Shown in pieces: positions 44,519 to 56,810 of a stretch of 64,000 nt of DNA (its first letter is position 1; each line of letters opens with the position of its first letter). The stretch spans positions 5,699,910 through 5,763,909 of the forward strand of contig NC_030986.1 in NCBI RefSeq assembly GCF_000149955.1, in the 5' to 3' direction. A program made the translations under genes and the position numbers. This DNA is from Fusarium oxysporum f. sp. lycopersici 4287. Taxonomy: Eukaryota > Ascomycota > Sordariomycetes > Hypocreales > Nectriaceae. The notes under the pieces are model-generated. The model saw only the letters and a program-made list of their open reading frames with translations. It made no database searches and had not been told where the DNA came from.

Positions 44519-47500
44519 TATTTTGTATATAAAAACGAATGGGAGACCAAGATGGGGGGGATCTTGTTCCCTTTGTGCTTGCGGGCGAAAAGAGATACAA
44601 AGCTGTTTTAGCTTTAAAAATGGGGAGGTCAATCAGCCTTTATGGCGCTTTTTCTCTTTCGAACCAGTTCCACACCCAGAGATCAGGTCTGGTGCATGCC
44701 AGTCGAGAATTCCTACCGTCAGGTACCGCACTGTATATCCCATCCAAGCAAATGCCCAGGAGGAGAGCAGTGTGCTTTGGTATGGCCTCCCAGGTCTAGT
44801 CCCTGACGGAAGTCGTCTAAGGCGGAACGGATCTGCCGGCCTGAACGAGTAGCGCACGCCCATGCAGCCAAGATCACAGGGGGGTCCACACCCGTCAGCT
44901 CCCATCGAGGCGAGCTAGACAAGCTAGGGGAACCCCTGTTACAGAGCAGATCGGCGCTTTGACTGTAAGACAAAGTGCCACGGACCCTGGGTCTCTGGTG
45001 ATGGTGAGGGGAAGTTGGGCGACGCGATGTTATGTCGTTAAGTAAACAGGGACGGGTTTATTACCAGCCTGGGCCAAGTACGATATCCAATTCAAGGCAT
45101 GAGCTGCAAGGAAAGATAACGATCCGATAGAAAAATACTGGGAATAACGGCAGGGAGAGACGGGGAGAAAGATACATCAGATATCGCAAACATGAAACCA
45201 AAGAGTAGTGCAGCAGCTACGTACTGTACAGGGACCACACAAGCAATAAAGACATGTACGCTCGGACGAAGCGCATGCAACCACGATAATTGAGTACACT
45301 CAAGTCTCAGCACTGAAGACACACTTGACAGTGACAAGATTTTGAAGGTAACGGTGGCACAGCCCGGGGACAAATCACATCGTCACCCGAGGAGTAGGGC
45401 CTGCTCACATTAAGCTTTGCAGGGGTACAGGGGGGAGAGGAGAGGGCTTGTCCCCAATCGTCAGCAAATTTCACAGAGTCCGTGTCACACATTTCACAGT
45501 GCAACGTTATTGTTCAGCTGTCTTCTTGGCCGAGGCTACACTGTGTCCAGATCTATTGTTAGTGTCGACAGTAGCGCAGCGCGGTTACAGTAGCGTGAAG
45601 CACAAGGGGGTCATCACGATCACAAGTTCGAGTCGGGATTAAGAAAAGGAACCCTGTGAGATTCCATGGGTGCAAAATGAGAACCTGCAGAAAATGGATA
45701 TTCCTCTTGGTCATCAGTACTGTTGGGTCGTGACTCTCTTTTTTTCGCCTGAAACATTTTAAACGCAAGGGTGCTTTACAGGAAAGATCTGCTCAATATG
45801 GGGGGTTTAGTTTGCGAGCCACTGAACAATCCCCCTCTGTGAGCCCATGGCAACAGACTCTGGCGCTAGAGCAGAGCAAACCACGGGAATACAGAGAGCG
45901 TTCCTGGCGCCAAACGCGGAACAGGGACATGGATTTGAGGGAGATTTTTGGCAATCGCTTTAATCGCGAAAGAAGAGAAGGAAGAGGAAATGATTCAAAA
46001 AAAAGAAAGGAAAGCCTCGTTTATGTATGCATTTCTTGGCTCTTCCCTTGCATTTGAGTCACGATGCGAAAAATCTCCCTGCTTCTTGAGTGCGCTGATG
46101 TCTCGGACCCCTGACCTTCTCTCCACTGGACGAATACTACCACTGTAACATATGGATCGTGAGATAACCGAATGAGAGAATTGACTGGACGGTATCAATT
46201 GGAAACCTGAATGCCACCTCCAGCCACGTCAGTACCACCTTCTTTACGCATGAATGGCAATTTACGTAGCATGGTAAACATGCCAGTAAGCAGCCATCCT
46301 TGCTTATTATACCTGCTACCAATATATACAGGGCCCCCATCACGAGCCCAGCCCAGCTCAAGATACAGGCGATAAACACTGCAGATATACTGTATAAACA
46401 ACTGCCACGTGGAGTATGCGTATGCAAGGGGAAACCATACCCGAGTGGTTTACTCCAGCCAAAGTCTAGACTCGTAACAACCAAGCCCCGAAGTTTGTCT
46501 ACCTCCATCATCCCAAGATCCCCAAATCTCAACTCTGTCCGGATCAAGGCATCGCTAAGAGTCTAGCTCCCCGTAAAAAGAAAGGGGCCGCATCTTAAGG
46601 ACGAACTTTTTTTCATCCCTTGTGATGCAGCTTGCTTTTCCTTTCCTTGACGTGAACCACTGAGAGGAGACCTGTCGTAAACGAACTGCTACCCCATAGC
46701 CCTACGATGAATCCATGCATGGCATCATCGATATATTGCTTTTTCCTCGCTATTTCCCCATAATATGCAAGTCAATTAAATGCGATGAATCAATTTCCTG
46801 CCAAAAGTGAGAGTCCCAAAGAACCGGGACCCGTTCCCGTTCTCCGCACCACTTTTTTACTTTGGAGGCGTTGAGGCCAAGTGGGTTTTGGGCTCACGAC
46901 TCTGTTTAAATACCTTGGGCGCTCTGATGCCTTCCTCTCCATTTTTCGCAAACGGCACTCGAGAAATGATAAGCTTTACGCCCGGCTGTGCCGCATTCCA
47001 GGTTCCTGGTGCATTTTAAGTTAAGTTAAGTTGGGAGGATCAATAGTTAATAAACTGGTACATGTTATCTCTCATTCCAAATCTGATCTGTAGTATTTCG
47101 TGATCATCTATCTCCCTGCTTAAACCTCCACTGCTGTGCTGCTTCAACCTCCACTGCCAACCTCACTGCAAGTATCTCGAAGGATTCAATGTAAGGGAGC
47201 TTTACAAAAGACAAAGTGACGATATATCGTACCATTATGCAACCGTTGCGCATGCGTAACTGAGACTCTTTTGCTTTTTCTTCTCTCAATTGAACCAGCC
47301 GTCACGTTTTAAGCCCGAGACTTGCATGCCTCGTAAAAATAAAACAAAAAAGTATCGCCCTCACAGCTGGAATGACGCCAGACTCAATCGCGCCCGCAAG
47401 AAAAACCATCCAATCCAATAATACCAAACCCCGTTTAAGCAGATACCGTACTCCGCAGGAAGCAAGGGAAACAATGAACATGTCACATCCCGTATTTCTG

Positions 47501-48175
47501 CAAATCTGACGTCTCACACGAAGACAAAGCTGATGTAACATTGGACGATTACAAAGTCCGATGGACGACGGCACGGGACGGAAAGGCAATCTCGCACACA
47601 CTTACCAACGAAACAAACTGTCTAGACTGTGCTCTTTTGTCCCTATGTGCATGCGCACACCTTATCTGTCCATTCGTGTTTATTTAGCCACCACCAACTG
47701 GCTTAGTATCAGTGCGCATCGCATCGGCCGCGTAGAGCCTCCCGTATCTCCAGGTGTTTTCGTGGCGTTTACAGGGGGCTGTCAATCTGCCCGCATTGGA
47801 AACGCGAAGAAGTGGCTTTCACTTCACGGCTGGGTAATTTACACCGGGGAAGCAAAAGTGGCTTGCGTCGTTATTGAACAGAGGGTATTGTCGATGAACT
47901 CTGTTGTAATTAGCGCTGCAATCAGAATCATCTAGATGTCTTCTTCCTCACCAACACACAAACCCAACACTCTTGACAGCAATTGACACCAACAGTGGCA
48001 CGGCACACTCGCCGACAATCCCCTCCCGCTTGGTCAGTGCCAGAAGCAGTGCTCGGACGTGACGCCACCACGATTCTTCTTAGATCTGGCCCTCTCTCGA
48101 GCCGTTGATTTTGTCCCCGCGTGCACTTTCTCCCACCCAGTAGTTCGCACTAACTAAATCCCCTAAGCTCAATCC

Positions 48176-48205
48176 ACTACACTACACTACACTACACTAC
48201 ACTAC
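48176..48205. repeat. (ACTAC)6 microsatellite
   Basis: Six perfect ACTAC units. Confidence 0.95.
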
Positions 48206-49285
48206 CAGCCAGCCACAGACCCCGTCTAGTCCCAACAGACCGGGACACCACAAGAGAGAGGAGGACTCGGGAAAATGCCAAAATCAGTCCGAACCCAGGA
48301 GATTGGGTCTGGCAGTGGCAATTAATTGGGGAATAAAAGAGACGCGCCCAACAGATCGGACACACGCAATTGGCTTGAGTGATATGGAGAAGCAAATTAC
48401 CGCATCGTTTCGGACGGCGCTAATGTACTTCGGAGCAATTCCGCTGGTTGTCAGTCGCTGTCACTGGCACCCGAGTGTTTGGGTCATGAATATTCTATCC
48501 ACAATTAGGCGTGAAACGTTCAATCAATTACGATATCATGATGCCACAGCAAGATCTCAATTTAAAACACCCAAATGAAAATCTCATTTTTCTTCAGGAC
48601 TGTTACTGGGAGATCGTGGTTTCACGTATGGATCCTTCCGCCTCATTTGTCCACACGGGATCTAGGGTAAGCCTGCACGGCAAGGCGCCTGGAAGATTAA
48701 CAACACGAGAATGAGCACACGGACAGTACGTTCAAGTGTTGGTGGTGTGGACTAGGCAGAAACGGGGGAAAGAAGACGAAGCTAGGCAAAGGGGTCGTCG
48801 CGTACCTGAAGATCGAGCGACGTTGATTGGGTCTACGAAATCGGAATCTTCCACTGACGCTAGGTAAAAGTGAATCTCAGTTCTTGCTCCGAACAGGAAG
48901 TTGGAAATTGCCATTACCATTGTTTATATTTGTCGGAGCGATACACGTGCTTCAATCACGGGGTAAACTTGCTCATTTGTTCGAAGGCAGTAATAAAGAC
49001 CAGCTAGATAATTGACATGTGAAGTATTCGTACAGCTAAGTTCATGATCACGCAAATGTTTGCTTCCTCATTTGTGCCACTTACGCAACAAACATCATCA
49101 GCACTTAACTCACAGCTTTATGCAAGGTACATACATCAGCCCTATCACTTCTCACATCGCCCGATCTCACTACCCACCTTTCGTAAACACAATCTCGTAG
49201 AATTAACACGATCACCCAATTTATCATCCTTTCCAACAAAATCCACTTTTAACTCAAGTTCCAGACCGCGCGCTATTGACCAACA

Positions 49286-49286
<1 letters not shown>

Positions 49287-49320
<34 letters not shown>
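49287..49320. repeat. Poly(A) tract, 34 bases
   Basis: A run of 34 A residues. It could be a retroposed poly(A) tail, but no adjacent element is recognised. Run length is prone to assembly error. Confidence 0.9.
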
Positions 49321-49321
<1 letters not shown>

Positions 49322-50091
49322 CCCAGACTCCGCCACTACCGATGAATCGCGGGTGCCTAGACGCAAGTTTTTCTTCAAGAGTGACATTTTTAGTGGCCAG
49401 TCTAGCACATCAAATGACGAAGTTGGCCGATATACAATTAAATGTCAAGGAATGCGGAAAAAGCCTTGGCCACCAGATCGGTATTTTGACAGATTGGTCA
49501 AAGCATCGTGTCCGTGATCGACGCGAAAAGGAAAGGGTATCACGTCAAAAAGATGCCAATCCTGCTAGTCTTCTTGTCCGGCGCGTGCTAACCACCCACC
49601 GGTTCTACCGTTGACAGCGGATAAACCCCTGAGTGACAGAGCTTTGATGTTGGCTAAAGTGGTGATCTCTAGTTTGACGGTGTGGCTAGACTTGTTCAGT
49701 TCATTAAATGGTGGCCTGGGGTAGTACAGCAGGAGAGCAGGTTCCAAAAAGACCAATCTACACGTCTACTGACTTATACCAAGTTTGGACAAGTCGGTTT
49801 GTCATTTAAATAAGAAGTCACAAGTTTCGCTTATGGATGTGTCCGTGGGTGCCTAGGTTGGCTTGGTTAATTGTTGATTACTGATATGGCCATGGTGAGC
49901 ATCTTGAGCTTCGTGTTACCCTACACAACCAGCAATGGATTCCATATTTGGGTTCAGCAATTCATATCTCTATTGTTGATTGTAATCGTAGTCATGTCTT
50001 TCGAGCCCAACTACGCCTAATCTACCCTGAGCCTAGTCACTATCAAATCATATCCCATGGATGATTCTTGACCTATCTCATGGATGTAAGT

Positions 50092-50952
50092 TCATACTTG
50101 CATCTTGCGGACCTGATGCATCATGACGACCAACTCGTGGTCAAGTCGTCTAAGCAGTGCCAGATTGTCCTCCGCTTCTAGTAGATCCCTCACACGCTCA
50201 GCAACATAGGCGGTTATGTCTTTGACCTGATTATCCATCTTTCCAGAAAGAGCTTGATGCGCGGGCTGAATGATGTTGCGAATATGGTCTTCACGACACA
50301 CGAGTCGTTTATGCTTGAACGGCTGGTCTAACCAGGTAAACTTATCATCCACGTCGAGTCCGATGATGCGGCACATGGTCTGGACACACGACGTGCGACA
50401 GAATTTTTTGTACTCCAAAATACAGTGTGGCTGTCTGGCCAGGTACGTAAGTTGGTTAGAGTCCCTCGTGTACACCCTTGTCGCGTCCATAATCCGTTCC
50501 ATCAGATCAAGAGACTTGATGTCTCTGGTCACATCCAAGTTCATGAGCCAATCGAGGACCTTATCCCAGACGAGATGAGTTGCCGTTGATCTCTCTTCTA
50601 GGATCCTCGTGACCCTTTCGACGGTATCGTGTTCGACGATGTGCTCCTGGGCCCAGACACGGTTGGCAGGCTGAAAGAGCAATTTGAGGTCGAGAAAACT
50701 GGCGCGATCTTTATTGAATGGAATTGGCTGGAAACCTTCGGGCTCGGAGGGGAGGTTGTTGCAGGTTGGAAGTCCGTCGGGGCCAGGCAACAAGTTCTGT
50801 AGGTCGATGTTTGCAGTGTCGCGGTTATGCCGGATCCACGCGAGGCGACGCTGGAGCAACAGATTCCAGTAAGGCTGCATGTCGGGATCGATACACACAC
50901 TGGAGTGGGGGCCTTCTAGGTCGATAAGGCGAAATGGGGGGTCTGGAGACAT
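50092..50952 (-). CDS. Hypothetical protein, 286 aa
   Basis: An intronless frame whose best start is the ATG at 50952 (MSPDPPFRLIDLEG); an in-frame upstream ATG at 51126 adds a serine-rich leader that looks like 5' UTR. The product is soluble, helical and rich in D, R and L, with four cysteines in KFCRTSCVQTMC and C-terminal helices ending ELVVMMHQVRKMQV. There is no signal peptide, membrane segment or family I recognise. It is followed closely upstream by the GT90 gene on the same strand, with no indication of co-function. Confidence 0.65.
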   Translation of the reverse strand: MSPDPPFRLIDLEGPHSSVCIDPDMQPYWNLLLQRRLAWIRHNRDTANIDLQNLLPGPDGLPTCNNLPSEPEGFQPIPFNKDRASFLDLKLLFQPANRVWAQEHIVEHDTVERVTRILEERSTATHLVWDKVLDWLMNLDVTRDIKSLDLMERIMDATRVYTRDSNQLTYLARQPHCILEYKKFCRTSCVQTMCRIIGLDVDDKFTWLDQPFKHKRLVCREDHIRNIIQPAHQALSGKMDNQVKDITAYVAERVRDLLEAEDNLALLRRLDHELVVMMHQVRKMQV

Positions 50953-51486
50953 GATTGATAGTGTGAATGTTTGTGAGCGAGCAACGATATTGGATGTAGA
51001 AATGAACAGAGTTGATGGGCTGATGCCGACGAATAAACGTGCTGTTTTGATGATGGATTCTGATGATGGTGATGAAAGAAGATGAGAAGCTTGAGAGACG
51101 TGGAGGTCGAAGAAGCAGTGTATCATGGTATACAGTCCACCCCTTCCTTTTGTCGCTTCTCTGGCAGTTCAACGAATCTGTGCCTGCCCCCACAAGAAAG
51201 CGACTTCCCACACACTGGCGGGAGGCATGCTTCTTTCAGGGAAGGTACCATTTCAACGGACTGATACCTTGAATCTCAGACCAGAGTCTGTAACCACGAC
51301 AGATGACAGAGGAGGAGATACAGGCGACGGTTGAAGAGCTAAGACGAAGAAAGGGGGAGGTAACAAGACTTTGGACCTCTGCCCAAAACAAACAAAAAAC
51401 TTGGATAAGTTCAATATATCTTTGGATTACTTATTCTTAATATGGTTATTAAATGTTACAAGTTTTCGAGGCAGAGGAGATCAGCC
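50953..51486. other. Intergenic region between hypothetical gene and GT90 gene
   Basis: About 530 bases; the promoter of the hypothetical gene is presumably here. Several overlapping short frames are not supported. Confidence 0.5.
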
Positions 51487-54105
51487 TCAAGTCCCTTTCC
51501 TCGTCGGATCCTGCAGCCTCGCAAGTTCCAACAACAATCTCCAAGTATAAATTGTCATATCGACCTCCCTCACAGCCTTAGCCATCCACTCACTCCCCTG
51601 TCTCGCAACCTTCTCTGCTACCTTTTGTCCCGCCTTGTTCAACGTCAAGTAATTCACCAGCTCAGGTAGTTCTTCCAAGCTCTGACTGACGGGTATGTAA
51701 TGCACCCACGGCACCAACCTCTCATCATGCCATTCTCGAAGAAGAGCTTGCTTAAGGGGAAGTGTATTTGAGAATAAGAGCTTGTAGTAGCGGCCACTTA
51801 TTCCGTTGCCGTCGAGATCGAATGCGAGTTTTGAGTGGAATGCTGCGTCTTTGTCGGCCCATGATTTTATGTTGAAGAATGTGCTTTGATTGCGGCAGAA
51901 TTTGCGGTCGCATTGGAAGATTCTTGTAAAGCCGACGTCGTATAGCCGTCCGTTTAGGAACCATGACTTGACGCTGCTGATCAGGCCGTCTTTCTCCCTC
52001 AGGTATGTGTGTTCTTGATGCCCAAGGTTCTGCGCCAAAGCCACGAATCTCTGCCGTTGGTGGTTCCTCCACTGATCGTCGAGAGCGTAACCTCCGGTAG
52101 TTGAACCCGTCCAGTATAAGTTGTTCTTCTTCTTTGACCATGGAACATCGTGGGTCTTGTCGTACTGAAACTCTTCTTCGACGTATGCTGGACTTGGAAA
52201 GAGAATATCGCCCATTGTTGAGAATGCACCCGTTGACAAGACTGGTGCTAAACCTTCAATGAGACGAAACGTCTTTGGGCTTATGAAAGCGCCGTGTATA
52301 TCTTTGTACTCTGGATGTTTGCACAAATCTGACTCGGAGAGGTGATCCCTGACAAAAGGTAGCCCGAATGTCTCGAGGCCAGATTGGTCATCCCGATAGG
52401 TCTTGTGTGGCGGGCAAGACTTCGTTAGAGAGTCCCAAGTCGGATGCATTGACATGTCATTCAGCCGGATAGCTTTGTCGACGTCGCCTGCCTGTGGAGG
52501 TATAACAACCCTCGGCTCGTCAAAATGATTGATAAGAAACTTGACATCTGGCAGAACTCCTGGAAGATTCCATAACAACTTATCAAAAATATAGCTGTAA
52601 TGACGATCGTAAGAACGACTCGGATGACGACATTTTGTCTTCGCAGTCTTTCCCGAAAGCTGACAGAGCCAAACCTCACTCTGCGGCGTTTTATATACCT
52701 TTCCAATCATTTCAGAAACCTCGTTCCCACTGAGTTTCAGGAATGGCGATATGGCGCTGTGAATCGTGCCAAATTCATCGATGATAGGTGAATTGTGCTT
52801 CAAGGCGTATTCAAACCATGCTTCGAAACCAGGTGGTGGATCAAGACCGTATCGCTGTTTGTACTGCTTCACTGCTGCTAGATACGTTCGAGATTGATTT
52901 TTTAACCGACTTTCGAAGACTGATCTTGCTTCTTGGGCTAGTAATTCGATGGGATGAGATTGAGAGGTGAATGCGGCGGATGCTGAGGATGTTGCGTCGT
53001 GGATTATGTATTCGTTGTAGAGATAGGGGATAATAGACGCCGATAAGCAGGACCAAAGGAGAACTTTGCCCTTGGATTGTTTGGGGAGGAGTTGACTTGT
53101 TTGATAAAGGGTGAGTATTGAGACTGCGACGTGAGACAAGGCTTGAAGTTGAGAGGTTTGTGAGAAGGGATTTCTGGTGCAGGCGATAGCAAAGGTTCCT
53201 ATCGTGGTAGCTATGCACCAGGATGTTTGTCGTGCCTTGGTTTGTTAGTGTCTGTATAAGCTGGTTGACAGGTCTACTACGTACGGCTTGAATGGTAAAG
53301 AACCAAGACAAGGCCTTGACTAATCCCGTAAAGAGCACGAGAATGATATTGCTGTTTGGAGGTCCGAGAACCAAAGTCTGGAAAGCCACAGCAATGAGAA
53401 GTAGGACCATGGTTCGGCCTGCAATGGCCTTGATATTCGTCTCGATGTCAACTGATGACAGTGGCAATACCTTCACCGTGAAGCCCGGGATGAAGATGCT
53501 GTAGACAATAAAGAGAGAAGCCACCAATATGATCGATATTAGGGAGCCGAAGATATCACCGTTTGAAAGTGAGAACGCTGAAAGGACAGCTACCAGTGTT
53601 GTCCCCTTGATGGTGCTGATGAGAGGCGAGGTAGGGACTGGATCAGACGAAATGCTCGTCTGAAAGTACGTCTGTACTGTAAGGAGAAGAGGGGTCAAAA
53701 GAGGCTTCATCGCTGTCAGTACGGTCTCACCGGATTAGTATCCCATAATCAACTTACATAGAAGCCAATAGTGTTACTCTCAGCTCTATAAAAAGCAGCC
53801 GCCACGATACTAAACGCAACAAGCCATTGTGACAACGATGAATGACGCTGTTTCTGCGGATCATTCAATAAAGGCGAGGACGCCCGGGTGTTCGGTAGAG
53901 CAGTATATCTGAAGAGGAACGGAAGAACAGCCCAACAGACTATCTCAGAGCACAGCTCCAGTCGTCTCGAAGGAACATACTGCGACACCGTCGTGAACAC
54001 CACCGCAGCAGTCGCAGAGCCCACTACGGGGTCAACAAGGTTAAGGGGCGCCATGCCCATAATGAATAGTGTCACCTGCGAAGCATGAGGGGACCCAACT
54101 GGCAA
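51487..54105 (-). CDS. CAP1-like glycosyltransferase (GT90 family)
   Basis: Three exons (54105-53758, 53704-53285, 53235-51487) give about 838 residues. The first 250 residues contain several hydrophobic helices (for example IVCWAVLPFLFRYTAL and LIAVAFQTLVLGPPNSNIIL), as in fungal capsule-associated proteins with a multi-span N-terminus. The C-terminal 550 residues are a GT90-type domain with PSRSYDRHYSYIFDKLLWN, LYWTGSTTGGYAL and KLAFDLDGNGISGRYYKLLF, the last being the conserved block that normally precedes the sugar-nucleotide site. Relatives build cell-wall or capsule-like glycans in the Golgi. The second junction uses the acceptor GAAG at 53705; an alternative AG at 53713 would cause an immediate stop, so this boundary is moderately sure. 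Confidence 0.85.
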
Positions 54106-55113
54106 GGCAAAGCTGAGGGCCTAAAAAGCTCAGCTGAAATCAGGAACCGAACCTAGCCTCAAAAGAACGTCTACCAGTAATTTCAAAGGAAAAACAACGT
54201 CAAAGGAGAACAGCAAAACCCTCCTTAAAGACTCCCCTTCCCCCCCAAAAAAGCCAAGCGAGCTTGGCATGCCAAAAACATCTTGGCGCCCACGGTGAAA
54301 ATTGCCCGGACGAATTGAACGACCAGGCACATGCATAACTATTGAGTCGGTTTCACAGTGAAATGTGACAGTAGCAGAATCCTTCGTGGCTGTGTCCATT
54401 CTACGTCGTCATTCTTGTGCAAATGCCGGGGTGTCATCTCGTATCATGACGATTTCCAACGATTCTATTGGACGGGAATCTGGCTGTGCCGATCATCCGC
54501 ATTTAAACTGTTGGTTTGACCATTCTTTGAAACGACCAACCCGAGGTTCAAAATAGGAAACTGCCGAGGTGCCGAAAAATCTCATGATTAGAGAGTCTGG
54601 AAGGCTTTGTTTTTCCCGCGGTGTTTTCTTATGCAGGGAGAAACACGTAATTCAAACCCCGTATTCAAGCCAAGGAATTTGATCAAGAGGCTAATTCAAG
54701 CTTAATAAGATATTCACAAGGATCAGCGCGCTATGAGGCCAGAAGCGGTTAGTATGGGGCAGTGTACGCTACGACTCATCTTATTCGTCGTCATGATTTG
54801 TTAGAGAGGTCTTGGCCTTAGAAATTGGGTTGAGGTTATGGCGAACCTCATTGATTGTTTCTTTGGAGAGAGGCGATATTCCTGCCACTTCACAGCCATT
54901 GTGTTCCAGATTTATATATCAGGATTATATAAGAATATTCATTCTCAGTGCTAGAACTACGTAGAAGCTGGAAGATATCATTGTCATGCCGTACAGACCA
55001 TTATTAAGCCGCGCGTCTCAGACAATTTAGCTGCTTGGCGCGAGTAAGCCGGGGATAACATGCAACCAAACATCAAACTTGTTCATTTGAGGTAAAACCC
55101 CGCGATATCAATC
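54106..55113. other. Divergent promoter region
   Basis: One kilobase between the GT90 gene (minus) and the Zn2Cys6 gene (plus). No open frame of note. Confidence 0.5.
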
Positions 55114-56677
55114 ATGGCTGGCGTTCCTACAGCTCGAGGTTGCGACGCGTGTCGCAAGCAGAAGAAAAAGGTATGACATACCAATACCTTGCATAGTAAC
55201 GAGTGGGACACTAAAGAGATCAGTGCGATCAGGCTAAACCGGCTTGTGCGAGATGCACACGTCTCAAGCTCCAATGCACAGGAAGTGGTGTAAAGCGCTT
55301 CGTCTTCAAGTCTGAGAACACTCAAGCTGCTAAGAAACACACCAAAACTGTGGCTGGACCGTCTTCGGCGCTGAGTAATGACAAGACGTTGGTGGCGGGT
55401 AACTTGGTGCATATCCTTGAGTTCGATAACCCCGGCTATGATATCTCAACGTATGGATGGTTCGTCAAAGACTTGCCACGCCACGTTGGATCGAGTAAAC
55501 CGCTCGATGCAGCCATCACAGCGTTTGTAACGGGCTTTGGACCGTTGAAGGACAGGAGTGTTTCAAAGGTTGATGCTTTGGATAAGTATGTTTTTGCGTT
55601 GAAGGCGTTGAGGGAGTCGATGCAAGATCCTGCGCAGGCGTTTTCGGCGGATAATATGTGCTCGATCTACTTAATCTCGATCTGCCAGGTAAGTCCCCTA
55701 CTCTACCGTGGTACAGAAAGTTTAACTGGGTTGTTCATAGGAATGGCTTGGCAGTGGTGGTGCGAGTGCTGGCAGTGTTAACTCGAAGCACCATGAAGTG
55801 CTTGCATACTTGCTTCAAAACGCCATCCTCAAGTCCCAATTTAATCCCTCCGACAAGCCGTTCATGCAAACGATATTCTCCATAGTGGTAAGTCCCTCTC
55901 CCTATTCCCTACCCATGTCCTCACGCCCGTCAGGTCCTTGAGAGTTTCACCAACCCCAACATCCACCTGGGCCCATGGTTCGGGCAAGCTCTCTCAGTCC
56001 TAGGCGATGCCGGACGGCCTCTCAAATCAGGAGATGGCACGTCCTTCGCAAGTCTCAACATCGGAACTATGGGCGAAATGTCCTGCTTCATCCGCGATCC
56101 CGATCAATACCTCTACCAGATCCAGTGTGCATATGCTCTTGTTCAGACAGAACACCCGAGAGTTGTCAAAGCAGCTGAAGAGGCAGTCGCTAAAGCCAAA
56201 GCATCTGGCTCAACGTTTCTTCAGAGAAGAATGGGGATGCGTTTCCATACAGCGATCGCAGCGATGCTGACGATGGCTGCTATTCTGAATCGCATTCTAC
56301 GGTCTTACGATGGCGACCCTGTCCTCGTAGCGGATGCTAAGCGCTATGTTGACGAGAGTATTGCACTGGGCCGAGCCGCCAGCTATAATCGGCCGATTGC
56401 AGCTGCTGCGGTGGCTTCGCCTCTCGCGCTGTCATTAGCTGCGTTGGATGATTACAGACGCGAGGAAGTTGAAAAGCTGCTCGTGGAGTATCAGACTGAT
56501 TTCCCAGGCTTGAATTACTTTTCTGATGTCAGAATGGTCAAGAGGGGCTTTGAGGATATTGATAAGAACAACCAGAGAAAAGTGAGGTTGCTATTATCAA
56601 GTGAAGAAGAGTTTGATAGTAGTTCAGGTGAAAATAATATAGATACCGAGACAGGACCGGGGTGTACAATATTGTAA
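55114..56677 (+). CDS. Zn2Cys6 transcription factor, 470 aa
   Basis: Four exons (55114-55170, 55224-55688, 55741-55887, 55934-56677) join into 470 residues. The zinc cluster occupies residues 10-37 (CDACRKQKKKC, CARCTRLKLQC) and is interrupted by the first intron. The middle carries a fungal_trans-like domain (AFVTGFGPLKDRSVSK, EVLAYLLQNAILKSQ). The last 60 residues are acidic and serine-rich (RLLLSSEEEFDSSSGE), a likely activation region. It converges with the alpha/beta hydrolase at 56811-57770, which could be a target, though only by neighbourhood. Confidence 0.92.
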
Positions 56678-56810
56678 CGAAAAGCAAAGAATAACAAGAC
56701 AAGTGAGGGCAAAGAGTATATTACCCATATGTGTTGATTTCTTGTTGATTTCTGTTCTTACCTTTGTGCTGGGACTGAAACTTCTTTTGACCCCTCAACT
56801 TTATCACGGC
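56678..56810. other. Short convergent intergenic region
   Basis: 133 bases that must hold both terminators. Confidence 0.5.

Larger units (their letters stand above)
44519..50091. other. Long gene-free stretch (5.6 kb)
   Basis: No gene can be supported on either strand; the frames are short and motif-free. It lies upstream of the ankyrin gene and downstream of the minus-strand hypothetical gene at 50092-50952. It holds an ACTAC repeat, a 34-base poly(A), a TAAGT repeat near 47016-47031 and many CT-rich tracts. Long regulatory DNA, a non-coding RNA or long 5' leader exons are all possible. Confidence 0.5.

Noticed and set aside
45567..45645. tRNA-like TAGCGCAGCGCGG and GTTCGAGTC boxes
   Set aside because: Box A and B spacing is suggestive, but the T-stem and anticodon stem do not pair, so no tRNA is called.
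46137..46547. 136-codon minus-strand frame with a hydrophobic middle
   Set aside because: No conserved motif or start context; it lies in the gene-free stretch and overlaps other frames.
49287..49320. Poly(A) tract as a sign of a retroposon
   Set aside because: No target-site duplication or upstream element is visible, so it is listed only as a simple repeat.
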